Source of the DNA: Corynebacterium jeikeium
GTDB lineage: Bacteria; Actinomycetota; Actinomycetes; Mycobacteriales; Mycobacteriaceae
Direction of reading: 5' to 3'
DNA: 64,000 nt
NCBI RefSeq assembly: GCF_028609885.1
Contig: NZ_CP063195.1
Location: 496,001 to 560,000 of the forward strand
Part shown: positions 37,228 through 46,000 of the stretch, piece after piece
How the letters are laid out: every line of letters starts with the position of its first letter
How positions within the stretch are numbered: position 1 is the first letter of the stretch
Translations under genes and position numbers: made by a program
The notes under the pieces: generated by a model
Seen by the model: only the letters and a program-made list of their open reading frames with translations
What the model was told of the DNA's origin: nothing
The model's database searches: none

Positions 37228-38664
37228 ATGGAGTTCAAAAACATCGACCAGGTCATCGACTTCATTAAGTCGGAAAACATACGCTACCTGGACATTCGCT
37301 TCACCAACATGTTCGGCCTGGAACATGGGCTGACTGTCCCGGCACGCGAGCTAACCCCCAAGGCGGCGGAGGACGGCTTCGCCTTCGACGGCTCCTCCAT
37401 CCCCGGCTTCTCCACCGTGGATAAGTCGGACATGACGCTGATCCCGGACCCGACGACCGCCTACGTGGATCCCTTCCGCGACCACCCCACGCTGAACATG
37501 CAGTTCTTCGTGCAGGATCCGCTGACCCGCCAGCCGTACCGCCGCGACCCGCGCACCATTGCGCGCAAGGCGGAGAACTACCTGAAAGAAACGGGCGTGG
37601 CAGACACCTGCTCGATCGGTGCGGAGGCGGAGTTCTACGTCTTCGATTCCGTCCAATACGCCTCCGACACCAACATGTCCTTCCACCGCGTGGATTCGGA
37701 CGAGGGGTGGTGGCGCTCCGGTGAGGAGACGATGATGGACGGCTCGCCGAACCGCGGTAACCAGATCCGCATCAACGACGGCTACTTCCCGGTCGCCCCG
37801 TACGACAAGACCATCCCGGTACGCGACGACATTGCGTACAACCTGGAGAAGGTCGGCTTCGAGATCGAGCGCTTCCACCACGAGGTCGCCACCGGCGGCA
37901 TCCAGGAGGTCAACTATCGCTTCGATACCTTGCTGGCCGCCGCAGATGACCTGCAGACTTTCAAGTACGTGGTGAAGAATACCGCCGAGCAGCACCGCAA
38001 GACCGCTACCTTCATGCCGAAGCCCCTGGCCGGCGATGGCGGCTGCGGCATGCACGCCCACCAGTCGCTGTGGAAGGACGGCAAGCCGCTTTTCTACGAC
38101 GAGACGGGCTATGCAGGTCTGTCTGAAATGGCGCGCTATTACATCGGTGGCCTGTTGCACCACGCCCCGGCGGTGCTCGCCTTTACGAACCCCACCGTTA
38201 ACTCTTATCGACGCCTATATTCCGGTTTCGAGGCACCCGTCAACTTGGCCTATTCACAGTCCAACCGCTCGGCGGCCATCCGCATTCCGCTGACCGGCGA
38301 TAGCCCTGCGGCCAAGCGTATTGAGTTCCGTGCGCCGGACCCGTCTTCGAACCCCTACCTGGGCTTCGCAGCCCAGCTGATGGCGGGACTGGACGGCATT
38401 CTGAACCGCATCGAGCCGGGCGAGCCGACGGATAAGGACCTCTACGAACTGCCGCCCGAAGAGGCGAAGAAGGTGCCGAAGGTACCGCACTCGCTGGAGG
38501 CCGCCCTTTCGGCAATGGAGGAAGACCACGACTTCCTGACCGCAGGGGGAGTCTTCGACGAGGACTTCCTGCAGGCCTATGTTCGCCTGAAGTACGAGCT
38601 GGAGATCCAGCCGCTGCGCCAGGGGCCAAGCCCGAAGGAGTTCGAGCTGTACTACAGCGTTTAA
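37228..38664 (+). CDS. glnA: Glutamine synthetase, type I-beta
   Basis: A 478-residue GSI enzyme: AFDGSSIPGF, GAEAEFYVFDS, metal-binding HHEVATGGIQEVNYRFDT, the ATP-site segment FMPKPLAGDGGCGMHAHQSLW, NRSAAIRIP, and RIEFRAPDPSSNPYL. DKDLYELPPEEAKK contains the tyrosine that is adenylylated in the beta subclass. It resembles C. glutamicum GlnA but is clearly diverged, and its pairing with the dehydrogenase rather than glnE or glnA2 suggests either a paralogue or a relocated primary enzyme. The symbol denotes the family, not proven orthology. Confidence 0.85.
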   Translation: MEFKNIDQVIDFIKSENIRYLDIRFTNMFGLEHGLTVPARELTPKAAEDGFAFDGSSIPGFSTVDKSDMTLIPDPTTAYVDPFRDHPTLNMQFFVQDPLTRQPYRRDPRTIARKAENYLKETGVADTCSIGAEAEFYVFDSVQYASDTNMSFHRVDSDEGWWRSGEETMMDGSPNRGNQIRINDGYFPVAPYDKTIPVRDDIAYNLEKVGFEIERFHHEVATGGIQEVNYRFDTLLAAADDLQTFKYVVKNTAEQHRKTATFMPKPLAGDGGCGMHAHQSLWKDGKPLFYDETGYAGLSEMARYYIGGLLHHAPAVLAFTNPTVNSYRRLYSGFEAPVNLAYSQSNRSAAIRIPLTGDSPAAKRIEFRAPDPSSNPYLGFAAQLMAGLDGILNRIEPGEPTDKDLYELPPEEAKKVPKVPHSLEAALSAMEEDHDFLTAGGVFDEDFLQAYVRLKYELEIQPLRQGPSPKEFELYYSV

Positions 38665-38702
38665 CTAGCTGTGCGTTATGGCGCGGAGCTGCTAGTGGAC
38701 TA

Positions 38703-39416
38703 CTAGCGGCGCGTCCAGGTGCAGAAGCGATAGCGCAGGGGCTGCTCGGGATTAGCCTCCTGGTCGACCGGGTGGCCCTTTAGCGATTCCTGCCATTCTT
38801 CGGCATGCTCTTCGAACTCTTCGGTGGGGACCAGAGGAGCGTACACCTGGAAGCGATCGGGTGCCTCCATGTCGATCTCCGTAATGACGATGCGATCGGC
38901 CACGGGCATGCACTGCGCGTACACCTGGCCGCCGCCCAGTACCCATACGGTGGGAGTGCGCTCGTCTGAAGTGCCGTCGGCTCCGTCAGCGCTGGCGCTT
39001 TCCTTCAGTTCGTTGAGGATCTGCTCCGCGGCATTGGCTAGGGCACTGGGGATCGACGGCTCGATGATGCCGCCGGGGGCGTCATAATTATCCTGCCTAG
39101 TGATCACATAGTTCGTGCGTCCCGGCAGCGGGCGGAAACCATCGTCGAGCGCTTCCCAGGAGGTGCGCCCCATGACGACGGGGTAGCCGGTGGTGGCGTT
39201 CTTGAAATGCTTCAGATCCTCTGGCAGGTACCAGGGCATATCCGCGCCATCGCCGATCACTCCGGCGGTGGTTTGCGCCCAGATCATGCCGATTTCCACC
39301 TGATCGCGGGAGATCCCCTTGGCCTCCAGGGCGTAGCTGACAGCTGCGGCCGTGAGCTCCGGATAGTCGCCGGGCTCGTAGCCGGTCGGGCGGTGGGGTT
39401 GGTTGTTGGGAGTCAT
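38703..39416 (-). CDS. folA: Dihydrofolate reductase
   Basis: A 237-residue enzyme reducing dihydrofolate to tetrahydrofolate with NADPH. The DHFR core starts near residue 40 (IGMIWAQTTAGVIGDGADMPWYLPEDLKHFK), then VVMGRTSWEAL, PLPGRTNYVITRQ, and VWVLGGGQVYAQCMP. An N-terminal extension of about 40 residues (YELTAAAVSYALEAKG-like helix) and a mid-protein polar insertion (ESASADGADGTSDER) make it longer than the usual 160-170 residues. It starts one base after the thyA stop, so the two thymidylate-cycle enzymes are cotranscribed. Confidence 0.92.
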   Translation of the reverse strand: MTPNNQPHRPTGYEPGDYPELTAAAVSYALEAKGISRDQVEIGMIWAQTTAGVIGDGADMPWYLPEDLKHFKNATTGYPVVMGRTSWEALDDGFRPLPGRTNYVITRQDNYDAPGGIIEPSIPSALANAAEQILNELKESASADGADGTSDERTPTVWVLGGGQVYAQCMPVADRIVITEIDMEAPDRFQVYAPLVPTEEFEEHAEEWQESLKGHPVDQEANPEQPLRYRFCTWTRR

Positions 39417-40238
39417 TTACACGGCCACCTTTGCCTTAATCACCGGATGCGGGTCGTAGCCGGTGAACTCGATATCGGAAAAGTCGTAAGAAAACATGTC
39501 CGCAGCCTTGTTCAGCTTCAGCTGCGGATACGGGCGGGCATCGCGGGAAAGCTGCAGCTGAACCTGCTCCACGTGATTGTCGTAGATGTGGCAATCGCCA
39601 CCGGTCCAGATGAACTCGCCGACCTCCAGGCCCGACTGCTGAGCAAACATGTGGGTAAGCAGTGAGTAACTGGCGATGTTGAATGGCACGCCTAGGAACA
39701 TGTCGGCGCTGCGCTGGTACAGCTGGCAGCTCAGCTTGCCGTCGGCCACGTACAGCTGGAACAGCAGGTGGCATGGTGGAAGGGCCATGTTGTCCAGCTC
39801 CGAGACGTTCCAGGCGCTGACGATATTGCGGCGCGAGTCCGGGTTAGTCCTCAGAGTTTCTAGTGCGCCCGCGATCTGGTCGATGTGCTGACCATTCGGG
39901 GTCGGCCAGCTGCGCCACTGCACGCCATAGACCGGGCCCAGGTCACCGTTCTCGTCGGCCCATTCGTTCCAGATGCGAATGCCGTTTTCCTGTAGCCAAC
40001 GCACGTTGGAATCTCCGCGGAGGAACCACAGCAGTTCACCCACCACGGACTTCACGTGAACCGATTTGGTGGTAATCAGTGGGAAACCGGCGGAGAGATC
40101 ATAGCGGATCTGACGGCCAAAAAGGCTGGTAGTGCCTGTGCCAGTACGGTCACCCTTGGGAGTGCCCGTTTCGAGGATCTCCCGCAGAAGATCCTCGTAT
40201 GGGGTGGGGATGGAACTCGGCTGCTGCTGGGGTGCCAC
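39417..40238 (-). CDS. thyA: Thymidylate synthase
   Basis: About 273 residues. It methylates dUMP to dTMP using methylene-tetrahydrofolate. Motifs: [39 protein letters not shown], the catalytic cysteine in [27 protein letters not shown], and the C-terminal [14 protein letters not shown] use GTG 40238 with AAAGGAAGG 9 nt upstream; the open frame to ATG 40355 adds a basic, non-conserved leader. It precedes folA directly. Confidence 0.94.
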   Translation of the reverse strand: MAPQQQPSSIPTPYEDLLREILETGTPKGDRTGTGTTSLFGRQIRYDLSAGFPLITTKSVHVKSVVGELLWFLRGDSNVRWLQENGIRIWNEWADENGDLGPVYGVQWRSWPTPNGQHIDQIAGALETLRTNPDSRRNIVSAWNVSELDNMALPPCHLLFQLYVADGKLSCQLYQRSADMFLGVPFNIASYSLLTHMFAQQSGLEVGEFIWTGGDCHIYDNHVEQVQLQLSRDARPYPQLKLNKAADMFSYDFSDIEFTGYDPHPVIKAKVAV

Positions 40239-40355
40239 TGCTCGCCGCCTTCCTTTCAAAGCTCTTAGGTCCTTAGGTTTAAAAGTCCCACATAGTCTAC
40301 GTCGGCTAAGCAGCGGCGGCACCCAAGGGGCTGAAGAGCTCTTGGCTGGGGTCAA

Positions 40356-41366
40356 CTAGGAACCGGAAGCGGACGTAGAAGCGGAACCGCGCGCCGGGCT
40401 AGAGCAGTGCTCGGTGGTCGGCGTGTGGTCGCCCGCCTTGCGGGTCAGGCCCCACAGGATCAGCCCAATGGTTGGGTTGTTCTGTGGCATCGCTGCGTGG
40501 GCCGGTGCGATCGGAAGCTTGCAAGCAGCGCCTACCTCCACGTTTGCTACGTCCGCTCCGTCAACCGATTCCAACATGGAGGTCTTGTTCGGTGTGGCGG
40601 TGGTATCAGCGGAAGAGTAGAGGTTGGTGTACTGCACGCGCTTGTCGGTATCCGGCAGTTTGTTCAAGCGATCGATGAGTTCCGAACCGACCAGCTGCTG
40701 CACGCCAGCCTTACCTGCGACGGACTCTGCAAGCTCCGGGTTCCGCTCAATGATCGGGCGCAGCATCTTATCCATACCGGCCAGAGTGGTGCCGTGGTAA
40801 GTCGGGGCCACGCCGACCACGCGGTCGACCTTATCTCCACCGCCGTTTTCCGCGATGTACTTCTTCAAGTGCAAGCCGCCCTGGGAGTGCCCCACCAGAT
40901 CGACCTTCTCTGCGCCCGTCACGGACAGGATGTAGTCGATGGTCGAAGCGATTTCCTTGGCGGAATCGTCGATGTCCGTCATCGCGTAGTGTCCCAGCAG
41001 GTTCGGCTTGCCGTCAGTCGGCTTGCCGTAGTTGAAGGCCCACGTACAAAAGCCCTGGTTGGATAGTGCGTTGGCGGCCTTCTGCCAACGCGTGGAGTTA
41101 TCGGACGTGCCGTGGAGGAATACGACAGGGTTCGGGTGCTCCGGGGAGGGAAGACAGGTGGGATTGTTTACAGGTGCCTTGGCCACATGGTTGCCTTCTA
41201 GACCGGCGGGGACTGCGGCGTCCGGAATAGCGCCAGAAGCTTCCGCATCAGCAGCTAGGGCAGAAGGGGTTAGAGAAAAGAGGGTAGAGAGGGAAACACT
41301 AAGCGCCGCGGCGCCGGCGAGGAAGGATCGGCGACCCCGACCCAAATTGCGAGAGTCAGTTTTCAT
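40356..41366 (-). CDS. Secreted triacylglycerol lipase-type hydrolase
   Basis: A 336-residue alpha/beta-hydrolase. It has a twin-arginine-like signal (RGRRSFLAGAAAL ... SALA|AD). The mature protein has the oxyanion HGTSDNSTRWQKA, the nucleophile elbow VDLVGHSQGGLHLKKY and a catalytic His in the GDHTPTTEHC C-terminal area. This is the actinomycete class 2 lipase/esterase family, relevant for lipid-requiring corynebacteria. The start overlaps the stop region of the paralogous lipase gene upstream by 11 nt, so the pair is coupled. Confidence 0.87.
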   Translation of the reverse strand: MKTDSRNLGRGRRSFLAGAAALSVSLSTLFSLTPSALAADAEASGAIPDAAVPAGLEGNHVAKAPVNNPTCLPSPEHPNPVVFLHGTSDNSTRWQKAANALSNQGFCTWAFNYGKPTDGKPNLLGHYAMTDIDDSAKEIASTIDYILSVTGAEKVDLVGHSQGGLHLKKYIAENGGGDKVDRVVGVAPTYHGTTLAGMDKMLRPIIERNPELAESVAGKAGVQQLVGSELIDRLNKLPDTDKRVQYTNLYSSADTTATPNKTSMLESVDGADVANVEVGAACKLPIAPAHAAMPQNNPTIGLILWGLTRKAGDHTPTTEHCSSPARGSASTSASGS

Positions 41367-42282
41367 GGAAGAAACGATAGCCTAACTTCCAGCGCTGTCC
41401 ACCGTTACAGCCAGAATGCACGGGCGTGTGATCACCCCGATCGCGCGTCAAACCCCACTCGATCAGGCCAATGATGTGATCATTTTCGGGTAGCGATGCA
41501 TGCCCCGGTGGAAGCAACAGCCCGCAGACCTCGCCGACCTCTGCCTCGGCCACGTCCGCGCCACCGATGGATTCCAGCTGCGACGTGGAATTCGGCGTGG
41601 CCGTCAGATCCTTCGAGGTAAAGATGTTCGTGTACATCACGTTCGGATGGGTATCTGGCAGCTCGTTGAGGCGCCTAATGAACTCCGAACTATTCAACTG
41701 CTGAATCGCAGCCGTACCCGCCACCAGATCCGCGAACTCCGGGTTACGATCCACTAAGTTCTGCAGTATCGAGGACATCCCGGTCATCGTCGTGCCGTGA
41801 TAAGTGGCGGCCAGCCCCACCGCACGGCGCACTGTATCCTGCCCGCCGTGCTCCGCAATGTACTTCTTGATGTGCAGCCCACCCTGCGAATGGCCCACCA
41901 GATCCACCTTGCTGGCACCGGTGACGTCCAGGATGTAATCAATCGTCGCTGCGATCTCTAGGGCGGATTCGTCGATGTCGTTCACAGCGAATACACCGGG
42001 GATTGCAGGGCGGCCTTCCTCCGGCTTGCCGTAGTTGAAAGCCCACACGGAATACCCCCGGGCGGCGAAATACGTTGCGGCTTTTTGCCAGCGGAAAGAG
42101 TTGTCCGTCGTACCGTGGATAAACACCAGGGGGCAGGGGTGCTCCTCCGAAAGGTCCTTCCGTGGATTATTGGCCGGCGCACCGATAACGTAGCGCCCCT
42201 GCAGGGTGGCGGGAACGTCCGGATCCAGCTCTGCCCGCGCGCGGGAGGCCGGGCGGGCCGTCAAGAAGGAAAAAGGAAGCAT
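41356..42282 (-). CDS. Lipase paralogue of the same family
   Basis: 308 residues, closely similar to the neighbour along its length (HGTTDNSFRWQKAAT, FNYGKPEEG, VDLVGHSQGGLHIKKYIAEHGG, ATPNSTSQLESIGGADVA). The N-terminus is short and hydrophobic only over a few residues (MLPFSFLTARPASRARAE), so a classical signal peptide is doubtful; it may be intracellular or its true start may be upstream. A tandem duplication origin is clear. It lies 18 nt after cysQ on the same strand. Confidence 0.83.
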   Translation of the reverse strand: MLPFSFLTARPASRARAELDPDVPATLQGRYVIGAPANNPRKDLSEEHPCPLVFIHGTTDNSFRWQKAATYFAARGYSVWAFNYGKPEEGRPAIPGVFAVNDIDESALEIAATIDYILDVTGASKVDLVGHSQGGLHIKKYIAEHGGQDTVRRAVGLAATYHGTTMTGMSSILQNLVDRNPEFADLVAGTAAIQQLNSSEFIRRLNELPDTHPNVMYTNIFTSKDLTATPNSTSQLESIGGADVAEAEVGEVCGLLLPPGHASLPENDHIIGLIEWGLTRDRGDHTPVHSGCNGGQRWKLGYRFFHEN

Positions 42283-42300
42283 GCAGTGCTAGGTGCAGGG

Positions 42301-43065
42301 CTAAAGAGAGTAGGCGCCGTGCTTGTCGTGGAACTTCGCGGCAGAGGCTAGGATCTTGTCGGCCATATCGGGGCGGGAGATCACCAGATCCGGCAGGTAC
42401 GGTGACTCGCAGTTGTAGCACAGATCCGTGCCGTCCAGCCGGGAGGTGTGCAGGCCGGCTGCCTGGGCAATGCCTACGGGGGCTGCGTTATCCCACTCGT
42501 ACTGACCACCGGCGTGGACGTAGGCATCGTTATCGCCCAGGATCACGGAGACGGCTTTAGCTCCGCAAGACCCCATGGTTACCAGCTCCATGCCCAAATC
42601 CTCGGCGATGAACTCGGCGATCGCCGGGGTGGTGTTTTGGCTGATCACTAGGCGGTTTGTGCGTGCTCCCTCGACGGCGCGGACCTCCGAGCTGCTGAAC
42701 ACGCGCCCCAGATCCGGCATGCCCACGGCAGCCTCAATGATCTTGCCGTTTTCCACCAGTGCAATGTGTACGGCCCAGTCCTGGCGGCCACCGGCGTACT
42801 CTCGGGTTCCATCGAGCGGGTCGATGATCCACACGCGCGAGTTGTCCAGACGCGAGAGGTCGTCTTCGGCCTCTTCCGAGAGCATTGCATCGTTCGGGCG
42901 GTGCTGTACGAGGGAACGGGCGATCCAGTCCTGCGCCAGCGCGTCGCCGGCCTTGCCTAGCTCGGTGCCGCGGAGCAGACCTACGTTTCTTACGCCCTTG
43001 AGGATCTCTCCTGTGCCCTGCGCGAGTCTCTGGGCCAGCGTCGCATCATTGAGTTCAGCCGTCAT
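42301..43065 (-). CDS. cysQ: 3'(2'),5'-bisphosphate nucleotidase (CysQ-like IMPase)
   Basis: A 254-residue Mg2+-dependent phosphatase of the inositol monophosphatase superfamily. Metal-binding DPLDGT at residues 82-87, upstream LSEEAEDD, and the second metal site YEWDNAAPVGIAQAAGL. CysQ-type enzymes remove the 3'-phosphate of PAP/PAPS in sulfate assimilation. It is the first gene of a minus-strand cluster with two lipases and is divergent from lhr. Confidence 0.86.
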   Translation of the reverse strand: MTAELNDATLAQRLAQGTGEILKGVRNVGLLRGTELGKAGDALAQDWIARSLVQHRPNDAMLSEEAEDDLSRLDNSRVWIIDPLDGTREYAGGRQDWAVHIALVENGKIIEAAVGMPDLGRVFSSSEVRAVEGARTNRLVISQNTTPAIAEFIAEDLGMELVTMGSCGAKAVSVILGDNDAYVHAGGQYEWDNAAPVGIAQAAGLHTSRLDGTDLCYNCESPYLPDLVISRPDMADKILASAAKFHDKHGAYSL

Positions 43066-43099
43066 AGTTCTTACTTTAGCGGTCTGTTTAAATGGTCAC

Positions 43100-46000
43100 A
43101 TGGCTGTTGACCCGCTGGATTCCTTTTATGCCCCCGTTGCAGCGTGGTTCCGAGATGTCTTCGCCGAGCCGACGATTGTACAAACTCAGGCGTGGAGAGC
43201 TATCTCCGCAGGTCAGAATGCTTTAGTAGTGGCACCGACGGGGTCGGGTAAGACCCTGGCGGCTTTTTTATGGTCGCTGTCACGACTTTCTGGGGGATCT
43301 TTTTTTAATGACGCCCCCACGCCTGAAAAATCCAGCCCCACCAAGGTGTTGTACATCTCCCCGCTGAAAGCACTGGGCGTGGACGTCAGCCGAAACCTGG
43401 CGGCTCCGCTGGCCGGCATTGCTCGGGTGGCCGACGCAATGGGGGAAACTGCCGCCCCAGTGCGGGTGGGCGTGCGCAGTGGAGACACCCCACAGTCGGA
43501 ACGTTCTAAACTGCTGCGCAATCCGCCGGAGATTCTGGTGACCACTCCCGAATCGCTGTACTTGATGCTGACCAGCAAGGCAGCGGCCACGCTGGCAAAT
43601 GTGGATACCGTCATTGTGGACGAGGTACACGCGGTGGCCGGAACGAAGCGCGGCACACACCTGGCGCTGTCCCTGGAGCGATTGGAGATGCTGACGGGCC
43701 GGGCGGTGCAGCGCATCGGCCTGTCGGCGACGGTGAACCCCGTGGATAAAGTCGCCAGCTTCTTGGGAGGCGACCGCCCGGTGACGGTGGTGAACCCCGA
43801 GCAGCCGAAGTCTTGGGATGTGCAGGTGACCAGCGTGGTGGAGGACTTCCAGGATCCTCCAGCGGTCGAAGACGTCGCGCTGGCTGAGTATGAGGTGGCT
43901 GAGTCTGAGGCGGCGTCAGAAAAAGAAACAGAGGAAGCACTAGTAGACGGGGCACCTGTAGACGAAGCACTGCTCGGCCCTAGCCTCATCGGCGAAGGGG
44001 TGGGCGGCAGCACCCAGGTCGGGTCGGGTGCACGCGTGGCGAGCGGGGTGGATAAAGAATCTGCACTGCCGCAGCAGAAGAGCGTGTGGCCGCACGTGCA
44101 GCGTGCGATTTACCGGCAGGTGATGGAGAACCGGTCGACGCTGGTGTTCGTGAACTCCCGGCGCGCGGCGGAGCGGCTGACCGGAGCACTCAACGAGGAA
44201 TGGGCCAAGGAGCACGATCCGGATGCACTGGCCGCTCCGACCAGGCGCGACCCGGCGCAGATGATGGCGCAGTCCGGGGCTGTGCGGGGGATGGACGGGG
44301 CGGGCGTCGCGCGAGCGCACCACGGTTCGGTTTCCAAAGACGAGCGCGCCGACATCGAGGCAGCGCTGAAGTCTGGCGAGCTGCGCTGCGTGGTGGCGAC
44401 GAGTTCCTTGGAACTCGGCATCGATATGGGATTGGTGGACCACGTGGTACAGGTTGGGGCGCCACCGTCAGTGGCTGCGGCAGTGCAGCGCTGTGGTCGC
44501 GCCGGGCACAACGTGGGAGCGACCAGCCACGCGACGATCTACCCATTGCACAAGCAGGACGCTGAGGCTGCGGTGGTGGTCGTCGACCGGCTACTCAAGG
44601 GAGAATTGGAGCCACTGCACGTGGTGCATAATGCGCTGGACGTGCTGGCACAGCAGACGGTGGCGGCGACTGTGCAGGCCGGGGCGGGCGGCACAAGTGG
44701 CGCAGACGGCACGGGCGCGCTAGACGTCGAGGAGTGGTGGCGCGTCGTCCGCCGCGCGCACCCCTATGCCACTCTGCCGCGCGAGGCCTTCGACGGCGTG
44801 ATCGAAATGATCAGCGGCCGCTACCCGTCCACCGACTTCGCGGATCTAAAGGCCCGCGCGATCTATGACCCTGTGGCCGGCACCTTGGAAGCCCGCCCTG
44901 GTGCGCAACGCCTTGCCGTGACCAGCGGCGGCACCATCCCGGACCGCGGGATGTTCGGGGTATTTTTGGCAGCCGGGGAAAACGACGGCGCCCGGCGGGT
45001 CGGCGAGCTGGATGAGGAGATGGTCTACGAGTCCCGTGTCGGCGACGTATTCACCCTAGGCGCGAGCAGCTGGCGCATCCTGGAAATCAACCGCGATCAG
45101 GTGATCGTTGCCCCTGCTGCGGGTCACACAGGCCGCCTGCCGTTCTGGGTGGGCGACGCTGCGGGCCGTCCTGTGGAGCTCGGCAAGGCCATCGGTGAGA
45201 ACCGACGTACTTGGGGCTCTGGCACCTTGGCGGATATTCGTTCGGCCGATTTTTTGGACGCCCACACCCGCGCCAACCTGGATGCCTACTACCAGGAGCA
45301 GAAGGAAACCGCCGGGATCATCCCGGATGAGAGAACCGTGCTGATCGAGCGCTTCCGCGACGACATCGGCGACTGGCGCGTAGTGGTGCACACTCCCTTC
45401 GGCCGTGGGGTGAATGCGCCGTGGGCATTGGCGCTGGGGGCGGAGCTGAACCGCCGGACGGGGATTGATGCGATGGCCGTGGCCGGCGACGACGGCATGG
45501 TGCTCCGCCTGCCGTATTCGGACGAGCCGCCGGGGATGGAGCTGCTGCTGGGCGAGGGGTACAGCGGTGCCGAGCGTGCGGAGGCGACACTGGCGGATGT
45601 GATGGAGGAGGTCGGCTCATCTGCATTGTTTGCAGCCCGTTTCCGCGAATCCGCGGCCCGGGCTCTGCTCCTGCCGCGCCGCAATCCTGGCAAGCGCCAG
45701 CCGCTGTGGCAGCAACGCCAGCGGGCCGCCCAGCTGCTGGACGTTGCCCGGGAGCACCCGGAATTCCCGGTGATGGTGGAGACCATGCGTGAGTGCGTGC
45801 ACGATGTCTACAACCTGGATTTTCTCAAGGCACTGGTGGCGAACTTGGGCCAGCGGGGTGTGCGCCTGGCGGAGGTCACCACCGAGGCTCCGAGCGCGTT
45901 TGCCGAGTCGCTGCTGTTCACCTACACCAGCGCCTTCATGTACGAGGGCGATTCCGCCGAGCGCGCAGCCGCCCTTGCCGTGGACCCAGCGTTACTGGCG

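Noticed and set aside
42575..43099. Upstream extension of the Lhr frame giving a 1839-residue protein
   Set aside because: The extra 175 codons are antisense to cysQ, and the family start is at MAVDPLDSFY.
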